Origin: Kribbella antiqua | GTDB taxonomy: Bacteria; Actinomycetota; Actinomycetes; Propionibacteriales; Kribbellaceae | DNA: 64,000 bases | Assembly: GCF_004345665.1 (NCBI RefSeq) | Contig: NZ_SLWR01000006.1 | Span: forward strand, 151,677-215,676 | Reading direction: 5' to 3' | Shown: piece by piece, positions 34,893-44,427 of the stretch | Numbering within the stretch: position 1 is the stretch's first letter | Layout of the letters: each line of letters starts with the position of its first letter | The notes under the pieces: model-generated | Told to the model about the DNA's origin: nothing | The model's input: only the letters and a program-made list of their open reading frames with translations | Databases searched by the model: none | Made by a program: the position numbers and the translations under genes

Positions 34893-36185
34893 TTACAACC
34901 GGCCGGCTTTTTTCAAGGCCAAGTAGGTGTCGGCTAGGGCGGGGGCTATTTGGTCGGGGGGTTCGTCTACGACGGTGGCGCCGGCTCGGGTGAGGATGGC
35001 GGTTACTCGTTCGCGGTCCAGGCGGGTGCGGGCGGCGGAGGCGGCGCCGTAGACCTCGGTGAGGTCGGCGCGGGTGGCTTCGAGCTCGATGAGCCGGGGG
35101 TCGGCGACGGACGCGAGGACGATGACGTGGCGGCGGAGCAGAGGGCCGATGACCGGGAGCAGGGACTCCTCGATCACCGCCGGATCGAGGCCGGTCAGGA
35201 GTACGACGAGGGAGCGCTGGCCGAGGCGTTCCAGGACCTGGGAGACGACGACGCGGAAGTCGGTCTGGACGAGTTCGGCCTCGACGTTCGCCAACGCGTT
35301 CACGAACGACGGCAGCACGTCCTCCGGCGCGGGGCGTCGTACGTCGGCTCGTACGGCGGAATCGCAAGCCAGCAAGGAAACCCGGTCACCCGCGCGGGTC
35401 GCGAGCGCGGCCAGCAGCAGCGCGGCGTCCATGGCGTGGTCGAGTCGCGGCGCATCGCCGACCCGGCCCGCGGACATCCGGCCGGAGTCGATCACGATGG
35501 CGACCTGGCGGTCCCGCTCCGGCCGCCAGGTCCGCAGTACGACGTTGCCGCGACGAGCCGTGGCACGCCAGTCGATGCTCCGGACATCGTCGCCCGGCAC
35601 ATAGTCCCGCAACGAGTCGAACTCCGTACCCTGACCGCGAACCAGCAACGCCGTCCGCCCGTCCAGCTCACGCAACCGCGCCAGCCGAGACGGCAGGTGC
35701 TTGCGGCTGTTGAACGGCGGCAGCGCCCGCACAGTCCACGGCACCTGGTGAGACCCCTGCCGACCCGCGAAGCCGAGCGGACCGATCGACCGGACAGTCA
35801 CCCGGTACGCCTGCCGGTCACCCCGCCGCGTAGGCACCAGATGCGTCACCAGCCGTCGCCGCTCCCCATGCGGAAGGTCCAGCCTGTGCGGCGGGTCCTG
35901 CACACCGGCCGACGGCGGCCATGCGTCACGCAGCAACCCCTTGACCCGCCGACCCGGGTTCGCGACCAGCAACTGAACCACAGCCTGCTCACCCAGCCGT
36001 ACGGCGTTGTCGCCCTCACGACTCAGCTGGAGTCGCCGAGGCGAACCGGCCAGCAGCATGTCCACTAGGCACACCACCAGCACGACCGCGACCACCAGAC
36101 CGACTCCGCTCCAGCTGGGCATCAGCACAGCCACGAAGACGACTCCAGCGGCGGCGAGTAACCCGGCCCGCCCGGTGAGCACCAT
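34893..36185 (-). CDS. DUF58 domain-containing membrane protein
   Basis: 430 aa from MVLTGRAGLLAAAG. Two N-terminal membrane helices (residues about 7-45) precede a DUF58/vWA-like cytosolic domain with the hallmark DYVPGDDVRSIDWRATARRG and WRPERDRQVAIVIDSGRM. DUF58 proteins accompany MoxR ATPases and may act as their vWA partner. The start overlaps the MoxR stop by one base. It is the last gene of a five-gene operon on this strand. Confidence 0.9.
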   Translation of the reverse strand: MVLTGRAGLLAAAGVVFVAVLMPSWSGVGLVVAVVLVVCLVDMLLAGSPRRLQLSREGDNAVRLGEQAVVQLLVANPGRRVKGLLRDAWPPSAGVQDPPHRLDLPHGERRRLVTHLVPTRRGDRQAYRVTVRSIGPLGFAGRQGSHQVPWTVRALPPFNSRKHLPSRLARLRELDGRTALLVRGQGTEFDSLRDYVPGDDVRSIDWRATARRGNVVLRTWRPERDRQVAIVIDSGRMSAGRVGDAPRLDHAMDAALLLAALATRAGDRVSLLACDSAVRADVRRPAPEDVLPSFVNALANVEAELVQTDFRVVVSQVLERLGQRSLVVLLTGLDPAVIEESLLPVIGPLLRRHVIVLASVADPRLIELEATRADLTEVYGAASAARTRLDRERVTAILTRAGATVVDEPPDQIAPALADTYLALKKAGRL

Positions 36186-37156
36186 CAGCGTGGAACTGGC
36201 ACCGTGGCCAGCACACTCTCGAGTACGGCGTCCGCACTCACACCCTCGAGCTCCGCCTCCGGACGCACCTGCACCCGATGCCGAAGGCAAGGACGCGCCA
36301 TCGCCTTCACGTCGTCCGGGATGACGTAGTCACGCCCCGACAACCACGCCCACGCGCGCGACACAGCCAGCAACGCAGTAGCACCGCGAGGAGACACCCC
36401 AAGCTGCAGCGACGGCGACTGTCGCGTAGCCCGGCACAGGTCGACCACGTACGCCAGCACGTCCTCCCGCACCGCAACCCGTCGTACGGCGTTCTGCCCG
36501 GCCAGCAGGTCCTCCGGGCCAGCAACAGGACGCAGGCCGGCTGCCTCCAGGTCACGCGGGTCGAAGCCCTGCGCATGCCGAGCCAGAACGGCGATCTCCG
36601 CGTCGCGCGGCGGGATGTCCAGCGTCACCTTCAGCAGGAACCGGTCGAGCTGAGCCTCGGGCAACGGGTAGGTGCCCTCGTACTCGATCGGGTTCTGCGT
36701 CGCCGCGACCACGAACGGCACCGGCAGCTTCCGCGGCTCGCCGTCGACCGTGACCTGCCGCTCTTCCATTGCCTCCAGCAGCGCGGCCTGGGTCTTCGGC
36801 GGCGTCCGGTTGATCTCATCGGCCAGCAGGATGTTGGTGAACACCGGTCCCGGGCGGAACTCGAACTCGCTGGTCTTGGCGTCGTACACCAGCGATCCCG
36901 TGACGTCACCGGGCATCAGGTCCGGCGTGAACTGCACCCGCTTGGTGTTCAGCCGCATCGCTGTCGACAGTGCCCTCACCATCAGCGTCTTCGCCGTACC
37001 CGGCACGCCTTCCAGCAGCACGTGGCCGCGGCAGAGCAGGGCGAGTACCAGTGCGGTCACCGCGGTGTCCTGACCGACCACCGCCTTGCCGATCTCGGTC
37101 CGCAGCGCCACCAGCGCCTGCCTGGCCTGGTCGGCGCTGACCTCGGTAGTCGTCAC
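36185..37156 (-). CDS. MoxR-family AAA+ ATPase
   Basis: 323 aa. Walker A GVPGTAKT at residues about 50-57, Walker B ILLADEINRTPPKTQ, sensor 1 VVAATQNPIEYEGTYPLPEAQLDRF with the arginine finger, and the lid domain near LGVSPRGATALLAVSRAW. MoxR proteins act as chaperone-like ATPases with vWA/DUF58 partners. It overlaps both neighbours (four bases with DUF4350 and one with DUF58). Confidence 0.95.
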   Translation of the reverse strand: MTTTEVSADQARQALVALRTEIGKAVVGQDTAVTALVLALLCRGHVLLEGVPGTAKTLMVRALSTAMRLNTKRVQFTPDLMPGDVTGSLVYDAKTSEFEFRPGPVFTNILLADEINRTPPKTQAALLEAMEERQVTVDGEPRKLPVPFVVAATQNPIEYEGTYPLPEAQLDRFLLKVTLDIPPRDAEIAVLARHAQGFDPRDLEAAGLRPVAGPEDLLAGQNAVRRVAVREDVLAYVVDLCRATRQSPSLQLGVSPRGATALLAVSRAWAWLSGRDYVIPDDVKAMARPCLRHRVQVRPEAELEGVSADAVLESVLATVPVPR

Positions 37157-38304
37157 GGGTGTCGTACCTCCTGCGTCAGTACGTCGAGTTCATGGGACAG
37201 GTACATCAAGGCGGAGTCATCAACAGGCGGTAGACCGTAGAGCAGTTCGTACAGCATGGCCGGGTCCCGGCCGGTGCGAGCGGCCACTGTGGCGACGACG
37301 GCCGAGGGATCAGCCTTGCGGGGGATGCCGTGCGCCTTGTGCAGCTTGCCGAGGGCAGACTCGCGCAAAGCCGACGCGGCGCGATCACGTGCCCGTGAAC
37401 GCCGGTAGAGCCGCGCCCTGCCCTCAGTGGTCTCGGCCGCGTGCACGATCACGGGCAGCCGCTCAGGCACCACCGGGCCGAGTCGACGACCTCGCCACAG
37501 CGCAACAACGAGTACGGCGAACGCCAGCGCCCAGGCGACATAGCGGACTTCCGGCGGGACCAGCGGTGGACCGTCTTCGTCGCCGTTGTCGACGCCGCCG
37601 GACTCAAACTGCGGCAGATACCACGTCAGGTCGGCGTGGGTGCCGATCAGGTTGAGTGCGAGCGCCGCGTTGCCGTCGTCGGCGAGCTGCTCATTGGTGA
37701 ACGAGCGTGAGGTCCCTACGACGTCGACGATGCGCCCTGCGGTCTCCAGCCGGATCACCGTGTGGTTGATGCCGTCCCCGTAGCAAGCCTGCGCTCCAGG
37801 CGGTGCGGAGTACGTGGAGCCGCCGACAGTCACAGTGCCGGCCTTGACAGCGGCCGGGAGGTCACAGTCGGGCTCACGGCTTTCGGAGGACAGGAACGAC
37901 GTACTGTCGTGGACACCCGGTGCCAGGACCTCCAGCGCCCGCGTGCCCGGCCGGACCAGGACGATGTGGCTCCAGCCCGCATCAGCGATCCGCTGCCAGT
38001 CATAGCGGTCGAGTGAACCGTTAGGCCCGATCAGCAGGGTCTTGCGGTCACCTCGTCCCACCGGGTCCACTGCGTCGTCCAGCAGCTCCGTGCCGGTCAC
38101 GTCGACACCGTGGTTCTTCAGCAGCGTCGCGAGAGCCCGTGCCCCGGACGGCTCGGTCGAGTCCGGACTGAAAGGTCCTGAGGTCGTCGCAGTAGTGGCG
38201 ATCATGACGAAGACCGCAGCCAGTACGACGACACCGGTAACGAGCAGCGGCAGCCGCAGCACCCGCCAGCTCTCCCCAGCACTCCGCCCAACCGCAGTAC
38301 TCAT
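37153..38304 (-). CDS. DUF4350 domain-containing membrane protein
   Basis: 383 aa: one N-terminal helix (residues about 18-36), an extracytoplasmic DUF4350 domain related to class I amidotransferase folds (GARALATLLKNHGVDV, TLLIGPNGSLDR), and a second helix at about 255-272 (YVAWALAFAVLVVALWRG). A cytosolic helical tail (ETTEGRARLYRRSRARDRAASAL) follows. It is fixed between DUF4129 and MoxR in actinobacteria and overlaps both by four bases. Role unknown, likely envelope-associated. Confidence 0.88.
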   Translation of the reverse strand: MSTAVGRSAGESWRVLRLPLLVTGVVVLAAVFVMIATTATTSGPFSPDSTEPSGARALATLLKNHGVDVTGTELLDDAVDPVGRGDRKTLLIGPNGSLDRYDWQRIADAGWSHIVLVRPGTRALEVLAPGVHDSTSFLSSESREPDCDLPAAVKAGTVTVGGSTYSAPPGAQACYGDGINHTVIRLETAGRIVDVVGTSRSFTNEQLADDGNAALALNLIGTHADLTWYLPQFESGGVDNGDEDGPPLVPPEVRYVAWALAFAVLVVALWRGRRLGPVVPERLPVIVHAAETTEGRARLYRRSRARDRAASALRESALGKLHKAHGIPRKADPSAVVATVAARTGRDPAMLYELLYGLPPVDDSALMYLSHELDVLTQEVRHP

Positions 38305-38924
38305 ACGAGCACCCGTGCTGTCCGTGCGGCCTCGTCAGCGGCCACCACCAGGGCGTAGCGCTCCGGCGTTCCCGGTCGGTTGCCGTAGACAACCTCCGTG
38401 AACACGACCGCCGCGGGCCGCAGTACATCCCGCAGCCCCGGCGCCGCCTGACTCGCGTCCGCCACGACCTCGTACGCCGTCCGGCCCGCCCGCTCATCCA
38501 GAATGGTCCGCTCGGTCAACTCGGCCACGCAGGCCCGGAACCGGCTGCGCACCGCGTCGGCGTACTGCCCGGCGGCAGCTTCACTCTCCGCCTGAGCGCG
38601 GTACTCATGAGCCGTACGCGGCTTGGCGGTGTCGAAGACAGCCTGGCGCTCGCGGTGGCTCGTGCGGAGGCCGCCGGCGCGCCAGAGCACCACCACGACG
38701 ATGAGCAGGATCAGCCCGATCAGCATGGCCAGCCCAGCGTGGCCGTTGGGGGACGTGCCGGTCAGGCTGTCCAGCAGGTCGGCGATCCACTCCAGGACCT
38801 TGCCGATCGCCTTCTCGATCAGCGAGTCACCGGACTGTGCGTACGCCGACTTCGACAGCTCCTTGGCCGCCTCGGCCGCGGCCTGGTCCCGGCCTATGTC
38901 CACCGGTGGTTCAGCGAAGATCAT
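38301..38924 (-). CDS. DUF4129 domain-containing membrane protein
   Basis: 207 aa from MIFAEPPVDIG, where ATGA overlaps the upstream stop. One central helix (GHAGLAMLIGLILLIVVVVLW, about 80-100) is followed by the DUF4129 domain, whose consensus is clear: RFRACVAELTERTILDERAGRTAYEV and VFTEVVYGNRP. DUF4129 is often found fused to transglutaminase-like proteins, but stands alone here. It is the second gene of the operon. Confidence 0.88.
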   Translation of the reverse strand: MIFAEPPVDIGRDQAAAEAAKELSKSAYAQSGDSLIEKAIGKVLEWIADLLDSLTGTSPNGHAGLAMLIGLILLIVVVVLWRAGGLRTSHRERQAVFDTAKPRTAHEYRAQAESEAAAGQYADAVRSRFRACVAELTERTILDERAGRTAYEVVADASQAAPGLRDVLRPAAVVFTEVVYGNRPGTPERYALVVAADEAARTARVLV

Positions 38925-39931
38925 CGAGCCTCCTGCCGCAGTACCGGTCGCATCCACAGGTCGAGGCCCTCACGTCGCACCCGGAGATCCAGGTAGATCA
39001 GCGCCTGTACCGCGGACATGAAGGCCAGGCTGGCGATCAGCGTCAGCACCGTCGCGATGCCGGCCGCCGCGCCGAGCGCGATCACGACAGCCGTGGCGCC
39101 GGTGCTGTCGCTGCCGTCCGCCCACGACCCGACCGTGAGTACGAGCGTGGTGACCCCGAACTGCAGGGCATAGCTGACGATGTTCACCACCACTCCCGCG
39201 AACAGCAGAATGCCGAACACCCGCCAGAACTTCCCCTTCACCAGCTGCCAGGACCGCTTCAGCGCACCCCAGATCCCCACTCTGGCAGGGATGTAGAGCC
39301 CGATGTCCGGCGCATGCCGGCCCTCCATCAGTACGACTGTCCCGGCCAGCACCAGGCGGATGCCGAAGATCAGCACCAGCAGTGCGCCGGCCAGGACCAT
39401 CACCAGAGCTACCGCACCGGCTACGTCGGAGGAGATCGCAGCATCCGCTCCGGAACCGATCCCGAACACCGCCAGCCCCCAGCCGCCGATCAGGATGATG
39501 AAGGACAGCGACTGCACCAGACCGACAGCAGCCAGCGCGGGCAGCGCGGGCCGGACCAGCCGCAGCAGCTCCCGAGGGCCGACCCGGTGCGCCAGCTGAC
39601 TCCGTACGGCGGCCAGCGCGATGATCCCGGCCAGCATGCTCGACACCACGGTGAACAGCACTAGTTGAACGCCGTAAGTGAGCAGCAGAGCGGCACCAGC
39701 CTGCTGGAACGGGTCATCCGCCCCGAAGAACCCACTCAGCCCACCCGGCACGGCAACCTCGGTCAGAGCAGCCTGTACGGCGACCAGAGCGATCGAGGCG
39801 AGCACCGGGAGGCCCAGCATGATCGTCTTGTTCTCGGAGATGGTCCGGGCCGCGTTGTCGAGCAGGTCGGCAGGCAGCCAGGGCCGCAGCGGCTCCGACG
39901 CCGGGTCCTCGTGCAGACTGATGTCCGCCAC
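38921..39931 (-). CDS. Multi-pass membrane protein heading the MoxR-DUF58 operon
   Basis: 336 aa from GTG 39931 (GGAGGGGG upstream). About six membrane helices carry a pattern similar to the membrane domain of glycerophosphoryl diester phosphodiesterases (IPARVGIWGALKRSWQLVKGKFWRVFGILL). The first 40 residues are cytosolic, with LRPWLPADLLDNAARTISENK. No catalytic motif is seen. It is the first of five overlapping genes. The 207-base gap to mtrA holds divergent promoters, but I could not assign them. Confidence 0.75.
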   Translation of the reverse strand: MADISLHEDPASEPLRPWLPADLLDNAARTISENKTIMLGLPVLASIALVAVQAALTEVAVPGGLSGFFGADDPFQQAGAALLLTYGVQLVLFTVVSSMLAGIIALAAVRSQLAHRVGPRELLRLVRPALPALAAVGLVQSLSFIILIGGWGLAVFGIGSGADAAISSDVAGAVALVMVLAGALLVLIFGIRLVLAGTVVLMEGRHAPDIGLYIPARVGIWGALKRSWQLVKGKFWRVFGILLFAGVVVNIVSYALQFGVTTLVLTVGSWADGSDSTGATAVVIALGAAAGIATVLTLIASLAFMSAVQALIYLDLRVRREGLDLWMRPVLRQEAR

Positions 39932-40138
39932 TGGCCACCCCCTCCTCGAACCGCCGGCCACGCTGAGCCGTGTAGTCCATAAGTTGTCTCGAGCACGGGC
40001 TGTGCACCATGATCACAGCCCAACTCGGGGTCACTCGGCGATCCGGCGTGTGCACCACCCGGGGAATGGGACACTATCCGTAGTGCGTACGGTCAGCATC
40101 CGCTGGGCGCACAACGATCGGACGGCAAGGAGCAGGGC

Positions 40139-40837
40139 GTGGCAGATGGTAACCGGACGATGAGGGGACGTGTTCTCATCGTCGACGACGACACAGCGTT
40201 GTCGGAGATGCTCAGCATCGTGCTGCGCAACGAGGGCTACGACACCTATCTGTGCGCAACCGGTGACAAAGCGGTACCGGCCTTCCGCGAGTTCAAGCCG
40301 GACCTGCTGCTGCTTGACCTGATGCTTCCGGGCATGGACGGGATCGACGTCTGCCGCGCGATCCGGGCCGAGTCCGGCGTACCGATCGTGATGCTGACCG
40401 CGAAGAGCGACACCGTGGACGTCGTTCTGGGCCTGGAGTCCGGGGCGGACGACTACGTGGTGAAGCCGTTCAAGCCGAAGGAGCTGGTGGCCCGGATCAG
40501 GGCCCGGCTGCGCCGGATGGACGAGCCCGGTCCGGAGTCGCTGACCATCGGCGACCTGACCATCGACGTGGCCGGGCACTCGGTGAAGCGGGCCGGCGAG
40601 ACGATCCAGCTCACCCCGCTGGAGTTCGATCTGCTGGTCTGCCTGGCTTCCAAGCCCTGGCAGGTGTTCACCCGCGAGGTGCTGCTGGAGCAGGTCTGGG
40701 GCTACCGGCACGCGGCCGACACCCGGCTGGTCAACGTGCACGTCCAGCGGCTGCGCTCCAAGATCGAGAAGGACCCTGAGCACCCGGAGATCGTGGTGAC
40801 CGTCCGCGGTGTCGGCTACAAGGCGGGTGCGGACTGA
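40139..40837 (+). CDS. mtrA: Response regulator MtrA
   Basis: 232 aa. Receiver domain with the acidic pocket D16-D18, phosphorylation site D60 (LLLLDLMLPGMDG) and Lys in VVKPFKPKEL. The OmpR-type winged helix follows (LEFDLLVCLASKPWQVFTREVLLEQVWG, RLVNVHVQRLRSKIE). It is near-identical in pattern to actinobacterial MtrA, which coordinates cell division, osmotic response and peptidoglycan genes. GTG start with AAGGAG six bases upstream. mtrB and lpqB follow as in nearly all actinobacteria. Confidence 0.97.
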   Translation: MADGNRTMRGRVLIVDDDTALSEMLSIVLRNEGYDTYLCATGDKAVPAFREFKPDLLLLDLMLPGMDGIDVCRAIRAESGVPIVMLTAKSDTVDVVLGLESGADDYVVKPFKPKELVARIRARLRRMDEPGPESLTIGDLTIDVAGHSVKRAGETIQLTPLEFDLLVCLASKPWQVFTREVLLEQVWGYRHAADTRLVNVHVQRLRSKIEKDPEHPEIVVTVRGVGYKAGAD

Positions 40838-40896
40838 TCGAGTACGGACGCGACCAAGAGTCGCAGGCAGCTCCGGACGCACCCCCAGCCCCGGCA

Positions 40897-42615
40897 GTGG
40901 TGAGTCAGGAGCAGCCGGTACCGCCGGAGCAGGAGACGCCGGCGGAGTCCCGTGGGACGGAGCTGGAGCTCACCGCCACCGCGGCGGACTGGCCTGCCAA
41001 TCAGCAGCCGCTGTGGCGGACGCACCCGAAGCACTGGCCGGACATCTGGCGCCGGTCCATCCAGGCCCGGATCGTCACCGGCACCCTGCTGATGTCGACC
41101 GTCGTCCTGCTCCTGGTCGGCTGGGTGATGATGAGCCAGGTCACCGACGGCGTGCTGGAGTCACGCCGGGCGAGTGCACAGGCCGAGGCGGTCGCCCAGC
41201 TGGCCTCGCTGTCGAACACGATCAACGCCGCCGACCCCACCACGATCAACCAGCAGCTGTCCGAGCTGGTCCTCGGCTCCAACCGCCCCGGCCTGTACGA
41301 CGTACTGCTGGTGCCGACCGACTCGTCGGCCTCCAACGCGATCCGCTACACCGGTCTGGTCGACAGCGACTCCATCCCGACCGAGCTGGCCTCCTCGGTG
41401 ATGAGCGACGACTCGAAGCTGTGGGACACCTACACGGTGATCAACTACCGTGACGGGCCCAGCGTCCCCGGGCTGGTGGTCGGTTCCCAGCTCCGGGTGA
41501 CCAATGAGCGGTACGCCGTCTACTTCCTGTTCCCGCTCACTGCGCAGCAGGAGACGCTCGACGTCGTCCAGAACGCACTGATCACCGCGGGGCTCCTGCT
41601 CGTCGTCTTGCTCGGCGCGGTGGCCTGGCTGGTCACCCGTCAGGTTGTCACCCCGGTCCGGATGGCGCGGCGGATCGCGGAGCGGCTGGCGGCCGGCAAG
41701 CTCGAGGAGCGCATGCAGGTCCGCGGCACCGACGACCTGGCCCGGCTGGCGGTCTCCTTCAACAAGATGGCCAGCAACCTGCAGCGGCAGATCCGCCGGT
41801 TGGAGGAGCTGTCCCGGCTGCAACGCCGGTTCGTCTCCGACGTCTCACACGAGCTACGTACTCCGCTGACCACGGTCCGGATGGCGGCTGACCTGCTGCA
41901 CGAGACCCGCGACCAGTTCGACCCGATCAGCCGGCGCTCGGTCGAGCTGCTGCAGAACGAGCTCAACCGGTTCGAGGAGCTGCTCGCCGACCTGCTGGAG
42001 ATCAGCCGGTTCGACGCGGGCGCGGCCGCACTCGACCTGGAGGACGTGGACCTGCGCGACATCGTCAACCGGGTGCTGGAGAACCACGAGACCCTACTGC
42101 AGCGCAAGGGCTGCGAGGTGCAGCTGGACATGCGCGAGCCCTGCCGCGCCCAGGTGGACTCACGCCGGATCGAGCGGATCCTGCGCAACCTGATCGGCAA
42201 CGCCATCGAGCACAGCGAGGGCCTGCCGATCCGGATCAGTACGGCGTACGACGAGGACGCGGCGGCGGTCGCGGTCCGCGACCACGGTGTCGGCTTCCGG
42301 GCCGAAGAGGCGGAGATGGTGTTCAGCAGGTTCTGGCGAGCGGACCCGGCCCGGGCCAGGACCACCGGTGGGACCGGGCTCGGCCTGTCCATCGCGCTGG
42401 AGGACGCCCGCCTCCACGGAGGCAGACTGGACGCCTGGGGGTCACCGGGGGACGGTGCCTACTTCCGGCTCACCCTGCCGCGCCGTTCGGACGTGACACT
42501 GTCCGGCTCGCCGCTGCCGGCGCGTCCGCCGGACGCCAGCCGCGTGGTGACGGAGAAGTCGCTGGTCGACGTCGGAGCGCCGTACCAGAAGCTGACCGGT
42601 GGTGAGGAGCGGTGA
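40897..42615 (+). CDS. mtrB: Sensor histidine kinase MtrB
   Basis: 572 aa. A helix at residues about 62-82 (TLLMSTVVLLLVGWVMM), an extracytoplasmic sensor region, a second helix at about 228-248, HAMP (RQVVTPVRMARRIAERLAAG), a DHp helix with His318 (FVSDVSHELRTPL), and an ATPase domain with N-, G1- and G2-box motifs (LRNLIGNAIEH, VRDHGVGFR, GTGLGLSIA). It phosphorylates MtrA and contacts LpqB. The start is uncertain: tandem GTG codons at 40897 and 40900, while in-frame sequence continues back to the mtrA stop. Confidence 0.95.
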   Translation: MVSQEQPVPPEQETPAESRGTELELTATAADWPANQQPLWRTHPKHWPDIWRRSIQARIVTGTLLMSTVVLLLVGWVMMSQVTDGVLESRRASAQAEAVAQLASLSNTINAADPTTINQQLSELVLGSNRPGLYDVLLVPTDSSASNAIRYTGLVDSDSIPTELASSVMSDDSKLWDTYTVINYRDGPSVPGLVVGSQLRVTNERYAVYFLFPLTAQQETLDVVQNALITAGLLLVVLLGAVAWLVTRQVVTPVRMARRIAERLAAGKLEERMQVRGTDDLARLAVSFNKMASNLQRQIRRLEELSRLQRRFVSDVSHELRTPLTTVRMAADLLHETRDQFDPISRRSVELLQNELNRFEELLADLLEISRFDAGAAALDLEDVDLRDIVNRVLENHETLLQRKGCEVQLDMREPCRAQVDSRRIERILRNLIGNAIEHSEGLPIRISTAYDEDAAAVAVRDHGVGFRAEEAEMVFSRFWRADPARARTTGGTGLGLSIALEDARLHGGRLDAWGSPGDGAYFRLTLPRRSDVTLSGSPLPARPPDASRVVTEKSLVDVGAPYQKLTGGEER

Positions 42616-44369
42616 GGCGCGCACTGATGCTGCTGCTCGTCGCGGGGTGTGCGACCGTGCCGACCAAGGGCACCATCCGCAGTAGCAACAAGGAGGGCCT
42701 TGCGCCGGAGCTGGGCGGCGTCGGGGTCGAGGCGAAGCCGCCGCGGGACGACACCCCGCCGCTGGCGCTGGTGAACGGGTTCCTGGAGGCGATGTCGGAC
42801 TCGCGTGCGTTCGACGTGGCCCGCGAGTACATGACGGCTGACGCCGCGGCTGCGTGGAAGCCGGAGTCGCAGACGGTGGTGTACGACCAGCGGCCGGACG
42901 CCATCACCACCGTGCGTACCAACCAGATCAAGCTGACCGCCCGCAAGATCGCCACCATCGACGACCGTGGATCCTGGATCCCGGCGCGGATCGGCGAGAC
43001 GGTGTCCTTCGTCTTCAAACTGGCCAAGGTGGAGAACCAGTGGCGGGTCGCGTCGGTCCCGCAAGGCGTGTTCCTGGGCAGCAACCAGCTGGACCCGAAG
43101 CTTGCCCCGCGCAACCTCTACTTCTTCACGCCCGGCCGGGACATGCTGGTGCCCGACCCGGTCTACCTGCCGGTGAACCTCTCGCCCGGCCAGGCCGCGA
43201 CCCAGCTGATCCAGGAGCTGCTCAAGGGCCCGACCAGCCGGCTGGGCAACGGAGTGATCTCACTGGTGCCGCCCGGCACCGAGATCCAGGTGTCGGTGCC
43301 GGTCGACCTCGGCGTGGCGACGGTGGCGCTCAACAACGCCGTCAACGCGCTGCGAGACCCGGACCGCCGACTGCTGGCGGCGCAGATCGTCTGGACGCTG
43401 AACCAGATCAATCTCCGGGTGAAGATCACCGTCGGCGGAGCGCCGCTGCTGCCGGACGATCCCGAGCAACTGCCGTTCTCCAACTTCAGCCAGTACGACC
43501 CGTCGGTCCCCGGTGGAGCCCTGACCGACCTGTACGGCGTACGGTCCGGCAAGGTGCAGCGGATCGAAGGGCTGGACGGGGCGTCGGACATCGCGGCCCG
43601 GGCGCTGGACTCGAGCATGCTCTACCAGTACGACGCGGAGTCGTTCGCGGTGAACCTCAGAGCGGACTCCGGGGCGATCGTGACCAACGTCAAGGGCGAC
43701 AAGGTGGTGGCGTACGCGCGGCTGGACTCGACCGACCAGACCGACCAGGTGCGCCAGATCCAGACCCAGGGGCGGGTACTGCGGCCGAGCTACGACAACC
43801 AGGAGAACCTGTGGATCCTGGACCGGGCGGACAGCACGACGCCCCGGCTGCGGTTCCGGAACCGGGACGGGAACCTGACGAACGTCGCGGTCAACTTCCA
43901 CGGTGACAAGCCGCTGATGCTGCGGATGGCTCCGGACGGCGTGCGGGCGCTGCTGGTGATGCGGTCCAAGACGACCGGCAAGAACTACGTGCAGACCGCG
44001 ACACTGCTCAGCCAGAACGGCGGCAAGCAGCTGTTGCTCGGCGAGTTCCGGAACCTCCAGCTGCCGCTGGACGACATCACCGATGCGGCGTGGAACAAGC
44101 TGGGCATCCTGGTCGCCGGGACGTCCAGCGCGGGCGCCAACAAGAGCCGCCAGCCGTGGCTGGTCAACCCGGACGGCTCCCGCCTGCAGCTGCTCCCCGG
44201 CGCCCCCGAGTTCGGCACGCTGCACCTGGCGTCCAACCTCAACAAGGACACACTCCCGGTCGTCGAGGACACCGACGGCCGACTCCACTGGCAAACCCGC
44301 GACCTGACCTGGGTCACGATGGACGACGAACCCAACGCCGCCCCGCTCATCCCTGTCTACCCGGGGTAA
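42612..44369 (+). CDS. lpqB: Lipoprotein LpqB
   Basis: 585 aa, overlapping mtrB by four bases (GTGA). A short signal with lipobox LVAGC places the lipidated Cys at residue 13. Residues about 140-330 include a GerMN-type domain (GQAATQLIQELLKGPTSRLGNG), and the C-terminal half is a beta-propeller. LpqB binds the MtrB sensor domain and modulates its signalling. This is its canonical place in the mtrAB-lpqB operon. The signal is brief, so the start could be a few codons upstream, though no better ribosome site is seen. Confidence 0.95.
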   Translation: MRRALMLLLVAGCATVPTKGTIRSSNKEGLAPELGGVGVEAKPPRDDTPPLALVNGFLEAMSDSRAFDVAREYMTADAAAAWKPESQTVVYDQRPDAITTVRTNQIKLTARKIATIDDRGSWIPARIGETVSFVFKLAKVENQWRVASVPQGVFLGSNQLDPKLAPRNLYFFTPGRDMLVPDPVYLPVNLSPGQAATQLIQELLKGPTSRLGNGVISLVPPGTEIQVSVPVDLGVATVALNNAVNALRDPDRRLLAAQIVWTLNQINLRVKITVGGAPLLPDDPEQLPFSNFSQYDPSVPGGALTDLYGVRSGKVQRIEGLDGASDIAARALDSSMLYQYDAESFAVNLRADSGAIVTNVKGDKVVAYARLDSTDQTDQVRQIQTQGRVLRPSYDNQENLWILDRADSTTPRLRFRNRDGNLTNVAVNFHGDKPLMLRMAPDGVRALLVMRSKTTGKNYVQTATLLSQNGGKQLLLGEFRNLQLPLDDITDAAWNKLGILVAGTSSAGANKSRQPWLVNPDGSRLQLLPGAPEFGTLHLASNLNKDTLPVVEDTDGRLHWQTRDLTWVTMDDEPNAAPLIPVYPG

Positions 44370-44427
44370 TCCACAGGTTGCCTCAGGCCGGTTGCGGGCC
44401 GGCAGGTGGATCGCGGATGGTGGGGCG

